Part shown: in pieces, positions 48,690-55,787 of the stretch
Layout of the letters: the number at the start of each line of letters is the position of its first letter
How positions within the stretch are numbered: the first letter of the stretch is position 1
Assembly: GCA_913777465.1 (NCBI GenBank)
Contig: CAJYRQ010000015.1
Coordinates: forward strand, 1 to 64,000
DNA length: 64,000 nucleotides
Origin: an uncultured Chryseobacterium sp.
GTDB taxonomy: Bacteria; Bacteroidota; Bacteroidia; Flavobacteriales; Weeksellaceae
Reading direction: 5' to 3'
The notes under the pieces: model-generated
Databases searched by the model: none
What the model saw: only the letters and a program-made list of their open reading frames with translations
What the model was told of the DNA's origin: nothing
Translations under genes and position numbers: made by a program

Positions 48690-49886
48690 ATGAAAAAGAA
48701 ATTCACCTGGAAAAAAGCCGTTTATATCGTCCTGGGGCTTTTGTTTGCCGTGGCGCTCTTCGCAGTAATTGGGTATGTGGTAAAATCCAACTCCAAAGAA
48801 AGCGAGGCATTCCTTACCCGGAAACCTACCGTTCAGAATATGGATGATAAAGTAATGGCCACGGGAAAAATCGTTCCGAAAGAGGAAATCGAGATCAAGC
48901 CGAATATCGCCGGGATTATCGATAAAATTCTGGTGGATGAAGGAGATAAGGTAGAAGTAGGTCAGCTGATCGCTACGGTGAGGATCGTTCCGAACCTTTC
49001 CGAGGTGAACAATGCCCAGCAGAATGTAAGCAACCAGCAGCTTCAGATCAGCAATGCCAAGCTGAATGTTGATAACATGCGCAAACAGTTTGACATGCAG
49101 GAGCGTCTTTATAAACAAGGGGTGGCTTCCAAACAGGAATATTTAAACGCCCAGCAGCAGCTGTACTCTATGCAGCAGGCTCTCAGAAATGCCCAGCAGC
49201 AGCTGGTAACGGCGCAAAAGGCTTTGCAGATCGCCAGAACCGGATCTACTCCGGAACTGCAGGGTCTGGCCACGACCCAGATCCGCTCCAAAGCAGCAGG
49301 AACGGTGCTTGAGGTGCCGGTAAAGGTGGGAAGCCAGGTAATCGAGGCCAACTCGTTCAATGCCGGAACCACCATCTGTTCGATCGCTAATCTGAATTCA
49401 CTGATCTTTCAGGGGGAAATCGATGAGGCCCAGGCCGGAAAGCTGAAGCAGGGGATGGACATGAATATAGTGATCGGTGCCCTTCAGAACAAAACGTTTC
49501 CGGGAAGGCTGACGATGATTGCCCCAAAGGGAAAAGACAACAACGGAACCATCAAATTCCCGGTGGAAGGCGATGTGTTCAACCCGAACAACGAATACAT
49601 CAGAGCCGGTTTTTCAGCCAACGGTGAAATTGTTCTGAACTCCCAGAAAAACGCCTTACTGCTGGATGAATCCCTGATCCAGTATGAAAAAAGAAACGGA
49701 AAAGACGTTCCTTTTGTTGAGGTAAAGCAGAAAGACGGCAAGTTCAAAAAAGCCTATGTGAAATTAGGTGCAAGCGACGGCATCAATGTCCAGATCCTGC
49801 AGGGTCTTGATAAAAATGCGGAAGTAAAAGTCTGGAACCCTTCTGATAAAGACAAGGAAGAATTAAAGGACAAAACAAAAATATAG
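48690..49886 (+). CDS. Periplasmic adaptor protein (MacA/HlyD type)
   Basis: A 398-residue membrane-fusion protein that links the inner-membrane pump to an outer-membrane TolC-like channel. It has one N-terminal helix (residues 9-30) and lipoyl halves around EIEIKPNIAGIIDKILVDEGDKV and KAAGTVLEVPVKVGSQV. A long coiled coil lies between (residues 105-185, Gln/Ala-rich). The C-terminus has the beta-barrel. The tripartite pump probably exports macrolides, peptides or lipids; the substrate is unknown. No TolC gene is adjacent. Confidence 0.92.
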   Translation: MKKKFTWKKAVYIVLGLLFAVALFAVIGYVVKSNSKESEAFLTRKPTVQNMDDKVMATGKIVPKEEIEIKPNIAGIIDKILVDEGDKVEVGQLIATVRIVPNLSEVNNAQQNVSNQQLQISNAKLNVDNMRKQFDMQERLYKQGVASKQEYLNAQQQLYSMQQALRNAQQQLVTAQKALQIARTGSTPELQGLATTQIRSKAAGTVLEVPVKVGSQVIEANSFNAGTTICSIANLNSLIFQGEIDEAQAGKLKQGMDMNIVIGALQNKTFPGRLTMIAPKGKDNNGTIKFPVEGDVFNPNNEYIRAGFSANGEIVLNSQKNALLLDESLIQYEKRNGKDVPFVEVKQKDGKFKKAYVKLGASDGINVQILQGLDKNAEVKVWNPSDKDKEELKDKTKI

Positions 49887-49918
49887 TAAACAATCACTAT
49901 ACATTTCTTTAAACGCGG

Positions 49919-49943
49919 TCCCGGGATTTTCCCGGGATTTTTT
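49919..49943 (+). terminator. Terminator of the ABC operon
   Basis: TCCCGGGA is repeated with a 3-nt spacer and, being self-complementary, forms an 8-bp stem. A T-run follows. Confidence 0.88.
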
Positions 49944-49962
49944 ATTTTGGCCGGAGATTTTC

Positions 49963-50056
49963 AGGAGCTGTTTCCTGCTATCCACTGTATCTTTTTTGTC
50001 ACGGCCTCCGCTTTGCTCCACCCGCAACAAAAAAGGATGCCGTTTCTATCAGGGCT
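49963..50056. repeat. Structured intergenic repeat with a long hairpin
   Basis: Between the ABC operon and the oxidoreductase, ATCTTTTTTGT and ACAAAAAAGGAT form a stem around a loop that includes CGGCCTCCGCTTTGCTCC. Flanks are AGGAGCTGTTTCCTGCTATCC and GATGCCGTTTCTATCAGGGCT. I recognise the outer words as a motif widespread between genes in flavobacteria, from memory only. The rest of the gap up to the promoter is featureless. Confidence 0.6.
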
Positions 50057-50146
50057 ATGGAGGAAGCCGTTCCTTACACCAGACTGAGAAATTTTTAGGC
50101 ATCCGGCTTTCTGTTTACAATCTTTTAAATTATTATTGAAACATTG

Positions 50147-50176
50147 TTGCATTAATGAAAATTTGTTTTATCTTTG
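50147..50176 (+). promoter_or_regulatory. Promoter of the flavin oxidoreductase
   Basis: TTG (50147-50149), 19 nt, TATCTTTG (50169-50176). The match rules out a start at 50174 and supports the ATG at 50228. Confidence 0.78.
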
Positions 50177-50227
50177 ACGGAAATAAACGGTGCAGTACTT
50201 GTACTAACCTTCAACCAACACACAGCT

Positions 50228-51127
50228 ATGGAAAATAACTTTGATGTCATTATTATAGGAGGAAGCTACGCAGGACTATCGGCAGGGATGTCTTTAGGAA
50301 GATCGCTGAGAAAAGTTTTAATCATCGACGGCGGAAAGCCTTGCAACTGGCAGACCCCGCATTCCCATAATTTTCTTACGCACGACGGGAAAACCCCGAA
50401 AGAAATTTCCGATCTCGCCAAAGAGCAGGTATTACAGTATAAAACCGTAGAATTTTATGACGGATTAGCAGCCAGAGTATTGAAGCAACCTGAAAATTTT
50501 ATGGTACAAACTGAAAGTGGTGAAACGTTTCATACTAAAAAAATAATCCTGGCTTCAGGGGTAAAAGACATCATACCGGAGATTCCCGGATTTGCAGAAT
50601 GCTGGGGAATCTCGGTAATCCATTGCCCTTACTGTCACGGGTATGAAGTTCATGGAAAAACCACCGGAATTATGTCCAACGGCGACATGGGTTTTGAATT
50701 TTCGAAAATCGTTTATAATTTAACCAAAGAACTGACCCTTTTTACCAACGGAAGCTCAACGCTCAACGAAGAACAGACCGAAAGATTCGGAAGAAATAAA
50801 ATCGGGATTAAGGAAACGGAAATTGAAAGGATTGATCATGAGAACGGGCAGATCCGCAAAGTGGTCCTTAAAGGCGGGGAAGAAATTTCTTTGGATGCCC
50901 TCTATGCCAAGATTCCTTTTGAACAGAATATCAATACCGGTGATCTGGGATTGGAGCTTACAGAACACGGATACCTTAAAATAGACCACTTCCATAAAAC
51001 CAGTGTGGATGGCGTTTTTGCCTGCGGTGACAATACGACTATGATGCGCGCTGTGGCAAGTGCCGTAGCACAGGGAAATTTAACAGGGGCTATTGTAAAT
51101 AAGGAGCTGGCTGACGAAAGTTTTTAA
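50228..51127 (+). CDS. NAD(P)/FAD-dependent oxidoreductase, thioredoxin-reductase-like
   Basis: A 299-residue flavoprotein. GGSYAG at 11-16 is the FAD-binding motif, and a redox pair CPYC (C133 and C136, in VIHCPYCHGYEVHG) is present. The C-terminal FAD motif is GVFACGDNTT. The size is that of low-molecular-weight thioredoxin reductase, but the early KPCNWQTPHSHNFLTHDG is the form seen in a separate branch that includes ferredoxin- or other disulfide-linked reductases. It lies upstream of the ars cluster but ends in its own terminator, so it is not in that operon. Confidence 0.88.
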   Translation: MENNFDVIIIGGSYAGLSAGMSLGRSLRKVLIIDGGKPCNWQTPHSHNFLTHDGKTPKEISDLAKEQVLQYKTVEFYDGLAARVLKQPENFMVQTESGETFHTKKIILASGVKDIIPEIPGFAECWGISVIHCPYCHGYEVHGKTTGIMSNGDMGFEFSKIVYNLTKELTLFTNGSSTLNEEQTERFGRNKIGIKETEIERIDHENGQIRKVVLKGGEEISLDALYAKIPFEQNINTGDLGLELTEHGYLKIDHFHKTSVDGVFACGDNTTMMRAVASAVAQGNLTGAIVNKELADESF

Positions 51128-51154
51128 ACTTCATCTATATATTTATTTTGTTAG

Positions 51155-51179
51155 CCTCCCGGTTTTCGGGAGGTTTTTT
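51155..51179 (+). terminator. Terminator of the oxidoreductase gene
   Basis: The stem CCTCCCG/CGGGAGG with a 5-nt loop and a T-run of six. Confidence 0.88.
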
Positions 51180-51208
51180 CTGGATAGTTTGGCTGATAAG
51201 AAATATTT

Positions 51209-51224
51209 ATCGTAATATTGCGAT
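51209..51224. promoter_or_regulatory. Candidate ArsR operator 1
   Basis: ATCGTAATATTGCGAT, an imperfect palindrome, just upstream of the arsR ATG. It overlaps a TAATATTG word that could be the -7 box. The same 16 bp occurs at 51582. Confidence 0.72.
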
Positions 51225-51236
51225 GTATTTTCAGAG

Positions 51237-51563
51237 ATGGGCGCTACAAAAACAGATTTCTTTACCGAACGTCAGAACCGGATTGCAGTTATTGCAAAGG
51301 CATTAGGCCATCCCGCGCGGATCGCCATCATCGAATACCTGCTGAAAGTAAACGAATGTATTTGCGGAGATATCGTGAACGAGCTTCCTCTGGCACAGCC
51401 TACCGTTTCGCAGCATCTTAAGGAACTGAAGAATGCGGGCCTGATCAAAGGAAATATTGAAGGCAATTCCGTATGTTACTGCATCGATGAAAAAGCTTTT
51501 GAATCGTTGCATCTGTTTTTTTCGGAAGTAATCGCTACCGTTAAAAAGCAGAATTGCTGTTAA
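51237..51563 (+). CDS. arsR: ArsR-family metalloregulator
   Basis: A 108-residue winged-helix repressor. It has LGHPARIAIIEYLLKVNECI and the recognition helix LAQPTVSQHLKELKNAGLI. Candidate metal ligands are C39 and the Cys pair at the C-terminus (KKQNCC). The CICGD segment resembles the CxC-like site of As(III)-sensing ArsR proteins, but the exact ligands are uncertain. Binding of the palindromes flanking the gene would make it autoregulated. It is the first gene of the cluster. Confidence 0.9.
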   Translation: MGATKTDFFTERQNRIAVIAKALGHPARIAIIEYLLKVNECICGDIVNELPLAQPTVSQHLKELKNAGLIKGNIEGNSVCYCIDEKAFESLHLFFSEVIATVKKQNCC

Positions 51564-51581
51564 AATTTTTTGAAACAGAAT

Positions 51582-51597
51582 ATCGTAATATTGCGAT
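51582..51597. promoter_or_regulatory. Candidate ArsR operator 2
   Basis: An exact copy of the 16-bp palindrome at 51209, lying 23 nt before the DUF6428 ATG. It suggests a second regulated promoter inside the cluster. Confidence 0.72.
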
Positions 51598-51619
51598 ATT
51601 ACAATTAAATAAAGATATT

Positions 51620-52090
51620 ATGACCTTTGGACAGATTAAGAAAATTCTTCCCGAGTTAAACGCTCTGGAATTTCAGTTGGAAAACGGCACTTTTGTTCCT
51701 TCACATTTTCATGTTACTGAAATCGGAAAGATTACCAAAAAATTTATCGATTGCGGAGGAACCTTAAGAAATGAAGAGAAAGTAAATTTCCAGCTTTGGA
51801 ATGCCGACGATCAAGAACATCGCCTGAAGCCGGAAAAGCTTCTCGGCATCATCCGGCTTTCCGAAGAACAGCTGGGAATCGGAGATCTGGAAATCGAAGT
51901 GGAATTTCAGGATACGACGATCGGAAGGTATGATCTTGATTTTAACGGAAGGAATTTTGTGCTTAAGAATAAGCTGACCGCCTGTCTTGCCCAGGACTCG
52001 TGCGGAACACCGCCGCAGAAGCAAAAGATTGCCCCGAGTGAATTAACCCGACAAAAATCCGGATGCAGCCCTGAATCCGGATGTTGCTGA
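51620..52090 (+). CDS. DUF6428-like protein of the ars cluster
   Basis: A 156-residue soluble protein beginning MTFGQIKKILPELNALEFQL. It has PSHFHVTEIGKITKKFIDCG and ends in a cysteine-rich tail (SGCSPESGCC). It resembles what I recall of DUF6428, often located in arsenic gene clusters of this phylum. The frame opens 22 codons earlier, but those codons run through the second operator, so the ATG at 51620 is chosen. The His and Cys residues suggest metal or metalloid handling. Confidence 0.68.
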   Translation: MTFGQIKKILPELNALEFQLENGTFVPSHFHVTEIGKITKKFIDCGGTLRNEEKVNFQLWNADDQEHRLKPEKLLGIIRLSEEQLGIGDLEIEVEFQDTTIGRYDLDFNGRNFVLKNKLTACLAQDSCGTPPQKQKIAPSELTRQKSGCSPESGCC

Positions 52091-52094
52091 TTTT

Positions 52095-52220
52095 ATGAAA
52101 CATTTTTTATTTAAATACAAAAAGCCTGTTATTATCACGGCTTCGGTTCTTCTTTTACAGATGATTTTCGGTTTTGACCCGAAATTCTTTATCATCAATA
52201 TCATTTGGTTACTTGTTTAA
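52095..52220 (+). CDS. Small single-pass membrane protein in the ars cluster (41 aa)
   Basis: ATG at 52095, 41 codons to TAA at 52218. The product is a Lys-rich start (MKHFLFKYKK), a hydrophobic helix (PVIITASVLLLQMIFGF) and a hydrophobic end (FFIINIIWLLV). It starts 4 nt after the DUF6428 stop and ends 2 nt before the arsC start, so it fits tightly into the operon. Its size is below usual ORF cut-offs. It may anchor or assist a partner in the membrane. Confidence 0.7.
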   Translation: MKHFLFKYKKPVIITASVLLLQMIFGFDPKFFIINIIWLLV

Positions 52221-52222
52221 AT

Positions 52223-52642
52223 ATGAAGAAAAAAATACTTGTTCTCTGCACCGGAAACAGCTGCAGAAGCCAGATTGCAGAAGGTTATCTGCGGTACTTC
52301 GCGCAGGATAAAGCGGAAATTTACAGTGCGGGAATTGAAACGCACGGTATAAACCCAAAAGCGGTTGCTGCTATGAAAGAAGATGGCATTGATATCTCCG
52401 GGCATACTTCCAACCGCATCGATGAATACAGGCATCTTGACTTTGATATTGTGGTTACCGTTTGTGATAATGCCAGAGCAAGCTGTCCGCATTTCCCGAC
52501 AAAAGCAGTAATTCTTCATCATAACTTTCCGGATCCTGCAAAAGCGGTAGGATCTGAGGCTGAGATTAAGACAGCTTTTACAAAAGTACGCGGAGAAATA
52601 AAAAAATATTGTGAAAATTTCATCAGAGAAAACCTTTTATAG
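52223..52642 (+). CDS. arsC: Arsenate reductase, thioredoxin-coupled (low-molecular-weight phosphatase fold)
   Basis: A 139-residue enzyme that reduces arsenate to arsenite. The P-loop is C9-TGNSC-R15, and the redox pair is C81 and C88 (in VTVCDNARASCPHF), matching Cys10, Cys82 and Cys89 of the Staphylococcus enzyme with a shift of one. The fold is that of low-molecular-weight tyrosine phosphatases. The ATG at 52223 follows the small ORF by 2 nt. Arsenite made here would need an exporter, which is not present in the window. Confidence 0.93.
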   Translation: MKKKILVLCTGNSCRSQIAEGYLRYFAQDKAEIYSAGIETHGINPKAVAAMKEDGIDISGHTSNRIDEYRHLDFDIVVTVCDNARASCPHFPTKAVILHHNFPDPAKAVGSEAEIKTAFTKVRGEIKKYCENFIRENLL

Positions 52643-52709
52643 GCTGATCTGATAAGTTTTGACAATAAAAAACCTATTTTCCCATGCTTCAATCTCGCCG
52701 GAAATTTCG

Positions 52710-52717
52710 TACTTTTG
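52710..52717 (+). promoter_or_regulatory. -7 box of glyA
   Basis: TACTTTTG, 30 nt before the glyA ATG. No -33 TTG in range. Confidence 0.55.
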
Positions 52718-52747
52718 GCATGAAAAATTTCTAAAACTAAAAGTAAA

Positions 52748-54013
52748 ATGGACATTATTTTCGACCTGATTGAAAAAGAAAGACAAAGACAGACTCACGG
52801 CATTGAGATGATTGCGTCAGAAAACTTTGTTTCTGAGAATGTGATGAAAGCGGTGGGAAGCGTATTGACGAATAAATATGCCGAAGGGTATCCCGGAAAA
52901 AGATATTACGGAGGATGTGAAGTGGTAGATGAGGTCGAAACCCTGGCGATCGAAAGAGCAAAGGAACTTTTCGGAATCGAATATGCAAATGTTCAGCCTC
53001 ATTCCGGTTCCCAGGCAAATGCAGCCATTTACCTTGCGGTTTTGAAACCCGGTGATAAAATCATGGGCATGGACCTTTCCATGGGAGGGCATCTTACGCA
53101 TGGTTCAGCCGTGAACTTTTCAGGGATCCAATATGATGTTGTTTCTTATGGTGTTCAGCAGGAAACCGGCCTTATCGATTACGATCAGATGAGGGAAGTA
53201 GCCTTAAGGGAAAAACCGAAAATGCTGATTGCAGGTTTCTCAGCATACTCCAGGGATCTTGATTATACAAAATTCAGAGAAGTTGCCGATGAGATCGGGG
53301 CTACGCTTTGGGCGGATATTGCCCATCCGGCAGGTCTTGTAGCCAAAGGTCTTCTGAACAACCCGTTCGAGTATTGCCACCTTGTAACCACGACGACTCA
53401 CAAGACGTTAAGAGGTCCGAGAGGAGGAATGATCATGATGGGCAAAGATTTTGAAAATACCTACGGACATAAAACCCCGAAAGGCGAGACCAAAATGATG
53501 AGCCAGGTTCTGGACGGAGCTGTTTTCCCGGGAATCCAGGGCGGTCCGCTGGAGCACGTGATCGCAGGAAAGGCAGTGGCCTTCGGTGAAGCATTGGATG
53601 ATAAGTTCATGACCTATGCCAAGCAGGTGCAATCCAACGCGCAGGCTTTGGCCAAAGCCATGATCGACAGAGGATTCGATATTGTAAGCGGCGGAACGGA
53701 TAATCACCTGATGCTGGTAGACCTTCGGAATAAAAATGTAAATGGTAAAGAGACCGAAAAAGCATTGGTACTGGCAGATATTACCTGCAACAAAAACATG
53801 GTTCCTTTTGATGATAAGTCTCCGTTTACCACATCTGGAATCCGACTGGGGACTGCGGCTATTACAACAAGAGGATTGAAGGAAAACGATATGGATACGA
53901 TTGCCGGATTTGTTTCCGACGTGGTAGACAATATCAAAAACGAAGAAGTCATTGCTTCCGTAAGAAAGAAAGTAAACGAATTAATGGAAGGTAGAGCTTT
54001 GTTCAATTACTAA
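52748..54013 (+). CDS. glyA: Serine hydroxymethyltransferase
   Basis: A PLP enzyme that interconverts serine and glycine with tetrahydrofolate, supplying one-carbon units. The cofactor lysine is K219 in [17 protein letters not shown]. Other marks are [25 protein letters not shown] and [10 protein letters not shown]. The 421-residue length is normal. It has its own promoter and terminator. Confidence 0.98.
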   Translation: MDIIFDLIEKERQRQTHGIEMIASENFVSENVMKAVGSVLTNKYAEGYPGKRYYGGCEVVDEVETLAIERAKELFGIEYANVQPHSGSQANAAIYLAVLKPGDKIMGMDLSMGGHLTHGSAVNFSGIQYDVVSYGVQQETGLIDYDQMREVALREKPKMLIAGFSAYSRDLDYTKFREVADEIGATLWADIAHPAGLVAKGLLNNPFEYCHLVTTTTHKTLRGPRGGMIMMGKDFENTYGHKTPKGETKMMSQVLDGAVFPGIQGGPLEHVIAGKAVAFGEALDDKFMTYAKQVQSNAQALAKAMIDRGFDIVSGGTDNHLMLVDLRNKNVNGKETEKALVLADITCNKNMVPFDDKSPFTTSGIRLGTAAITTRGLKENDMDTIAGFVSDVVDNIKNEEVIASVRKKVNELMEGRALFNY

Positions 54014-54031
54014 CCGTATCATAAATAAATA

Positions 54032-54060
54032 AAAGAATGGGCAGACTGTCCATTCTTTTT
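54032..54060 (+). terminator. Terminator of glyA
   Basis: The stem AAAGAATGG/CCATTCTTT with a 9-nt loop and a T-run. recX begins 14 nt later. Confidence 0.82.
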
Positions 54061-54073
54061 TGTATCATTACAG

Positions 54074-54529
54074 ATGGAAAAGAAGTCTCTTACTTTTGCT
54101 GAGATTAAGCTGAAACTCGTGAATTACTGCGTGTATCAGGACCGTTGCCATGCAGAAGTTGAACAGAAAATGAAGGAGTTTCTTCTGATTGATGAAGCAA
54201 AGGAAGAAATTATGCTTTATCTGATGAAAGAAAATTATCTCAATGAAGAGCGGTTTACAAGAAGCTATATCCGCGGTAAATTTTACATTAAGCATTGGGG
54301 AAAGACAAAGATCAAGATGCACCTCAAGCAGAAGCAGATTACCGATAAGTTGATCAGCAAATGTTTTGATGAAATATATGAAGACGATTATCTGAAAACC
54401 ATCAGAAAAATTTACGGGGATTATTACGCGAAACAAAGCGGACAGGAATATCAGAAAAAGGCTAAAACTATAAAATATCTGATGAGCCGGGGATTTGAAT
54501 ACGAACGCATAAATGATATTTTTGAATAA
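54074..54529 (+). CDS. recX: Regulatory protein RecX
   Basis: A 151-residue all-helical protein that modulates RecA filaments. The RecX three-helix repeats are visible: LVNYCVYQDRCHAEVEQKM, YLMKENYLNEERFTRSYIRGKFYIKHWGKTKIKMHLKQK, and AKTIKYLMSRGFEYERINDIF. recA is not nearby. It lies just before a sugar aminotransferase gene, with which it may be co-transcribed. Confidence 0.92.
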   Translation: MEKKSLTFAEIKLKLVNYCVYQDRCHAEVEQKMKEFLLIDEAKEEIMLYLMKENYLNEERFTRSYIRGKFYIKHWGKTKIKMHLKQKQITDKLISKCFDEIYEDDYLKTIRKIYGDYYAKQSGQEYQKKAKTIKYLMSRGFEYERINDIFE

Positions 54530-54538
54530 AACGAACAT

Positions 54539-55675
54539 TTGAAATTGGAAGAAAAAAGAATTTGGCTTTCGCCTCCTCATATGGGAGGCAATGAACTCCA
54601 ATACATACAGGAAGCATTTGATACCAACTGGATTTCGCAGGCCGGAAATAATATTACTGAATTTGAAAAAAGCCTTGAAAATTATTTGGGGAAGAATTCC
54701 TTTGTTACTGCTTTATCTTCCGGCACCGCAGCCATACATCTTGCGCTGCAGCTTTTAAATGTAGAAGAAGGCGATTTTGTCATATGCCAGTCTTTTACTT
54801 TTGTGGCTTCCGCTAATCCCATATTATATCTAAAGGCGGTTCCTGTTTTTGTAGACAGTGAGCGTTCTACCTGGAATTTATGTCCGGATGCTCTTGATGA
54901 AGCGATTAAGTTTTGTATAAAGAAAGGTAAAAAGCCCAAAGCAATTATTGTGGTGTCTTTATATGGAATGCCATTCATGGTAAAAGAGATAATAGCTATT
55001 TCCAGAAGATATGAGATTCCCATTATCGAAGACAGTGCCGAAGCTTTGGGAAGCCGTTATGAAAACCAGCTTTGCGGAACCTTCGGTGATTTGTCGGTAA
55101 TAAGCTTCAATGGAAATAAAATTATTACAACGTCGGGTGGCGGCATTTTAATTTCAAGAAATCAAAAAGATAAAAACCGGACCTTCTACCTGGCAACGCA
55201 GGCTAAAGAAGATAAAGATTATTACAGCCATTCTGAAATAGGATACAATTACCGCCTTAATAACATTTCCGCAGGGATCGGGCGTGGCCAGATGCAGGTT
55301 CTTGAAGAAAGAATTCTCCAACGGAGGAAAAATCATGACTTTTATCAGGGTGTATTAAATGACTCTGAAGTATTTTCTTTATTCTCTGCTCCTGATGAAA
55401 AATATTATTCCAATTACTGGCTCAACACCATTATCATCAAACATCCTGATTTACAGAAAGAAGAAATTGCAAAACAATTTTCTGAAAAAAATATAGAGAC
55501 CCGATATTTATGGAAACCGATGCATTTACAGGATCTGTATAAGGATTATTATTTCTTTGGTACCAATGTGTGTGGTATGCTTTTTGATACTGGTCTATGC
55601 CTTCCATCAGGGAGTGAAATGAGTGATAGATGCAGATGCAGAATATCAGAATTATTATCCGGTATCAAAATTTAA
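54539..55675 (+). CDS. DegT/DnrJ/EryC1 family sugar aminotransferase
   Basis: A 378-residue PLP enzyme of the nucleotide-sugar aminotransferase family. The cofactor lysine is K194 in VISFNGNKIITTSGGG, and the phosphate cup SSGTAAIHLAL and IIEDSAEALGS are typical. The start is the TTG at 54539; no ATG lies before the conserved IWLSPPHMGG block. It resembles PglE-type enzymes that make amino sugars for glycans. It is in the same direction as the capsule genes, so it may belong to the glycan locus. Confidence 0.88.
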   Translation: MKLEEKRIWLSPPHMGGNELQYIQEAFDTNWISQAGNNITEFEKSLENYLGKNSFVTALSSGTAAIHLALQLLNVEEGDFVICQSFTFVASANPILYLKAVPVFVDSERSTWNLCPDALDEAIKFCIKKGKKPKAIIVVSLYGMPFMVKEIIAISRRYEIPIIEDSAEALGSRYENQLCGTFGDLSVISFNGNKIITTSGGGILISRNQKDKNRTFYLATQAKEDKDYYSHSEIGYNYRLNNISAGIGRGQMQVLEERILQRRKNHDFYQGVLNDSEVFSLFSAPDEKYYSNYWLNTIIIKHPDLQKEEIAKQFSEKNIETRYLWKPMHLQDLYKDYYFFGTNVCGMLFDTGLCLPSGSEMSDRCRCRISELLSGIKI

Positions 55676-55715
55676 ATTTATTTCATAAATTTCAATGATA
55701 GATGAATTTTTATTT

Positions 55716-55723
55716 TAATTTTG
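55716..55723 (+). promoter_or_regulatory. -7 box upstream of the capsule operon
   Basis: TAATTTTG followed after 5 nt by the ATG of a 17-codon ORF. No -33 TTG. Confidence 0.5.
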
Positions 55724-55728
55724 TACCA

Positions 55729-55782
55729 ATGCTTTGGTCATTAATGGCGGCAGGTTTATGTTTTAGGAATGAACACAAATAA
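55729..55782 (+). CDS. Possible 17-residue leader ORF upstream of the capsule operon
   Basis: ATG at 55729 and 17 codons (MLWSLMAAGLCFRNEHK) to TAA at 55780-55782, ending 5 nt before the CapD-like start and in another frame. It sits at the predicted transcript start. It could be chance; a leader role is only a suggestion. Confidence 0.3.
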   Translation: MLWSLMAAGLCFRNEHK

Positions 55783-55787
55783 GAATA

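Noticed and set aside
50174..50227. N-terminal extension of the flavin oxidoreductase
   Set aside because: The extended start lies inside the -7 promoter box; the ATG at 50228 begins the normal FAD domain.
52720..52734. A four-codon ORF (MKNF) directly after the glyA promoter box
   Set aside because: It starts only 2 nt after the box, so it probably precedes or coincides with the transcript start, and four codons are easily chance.
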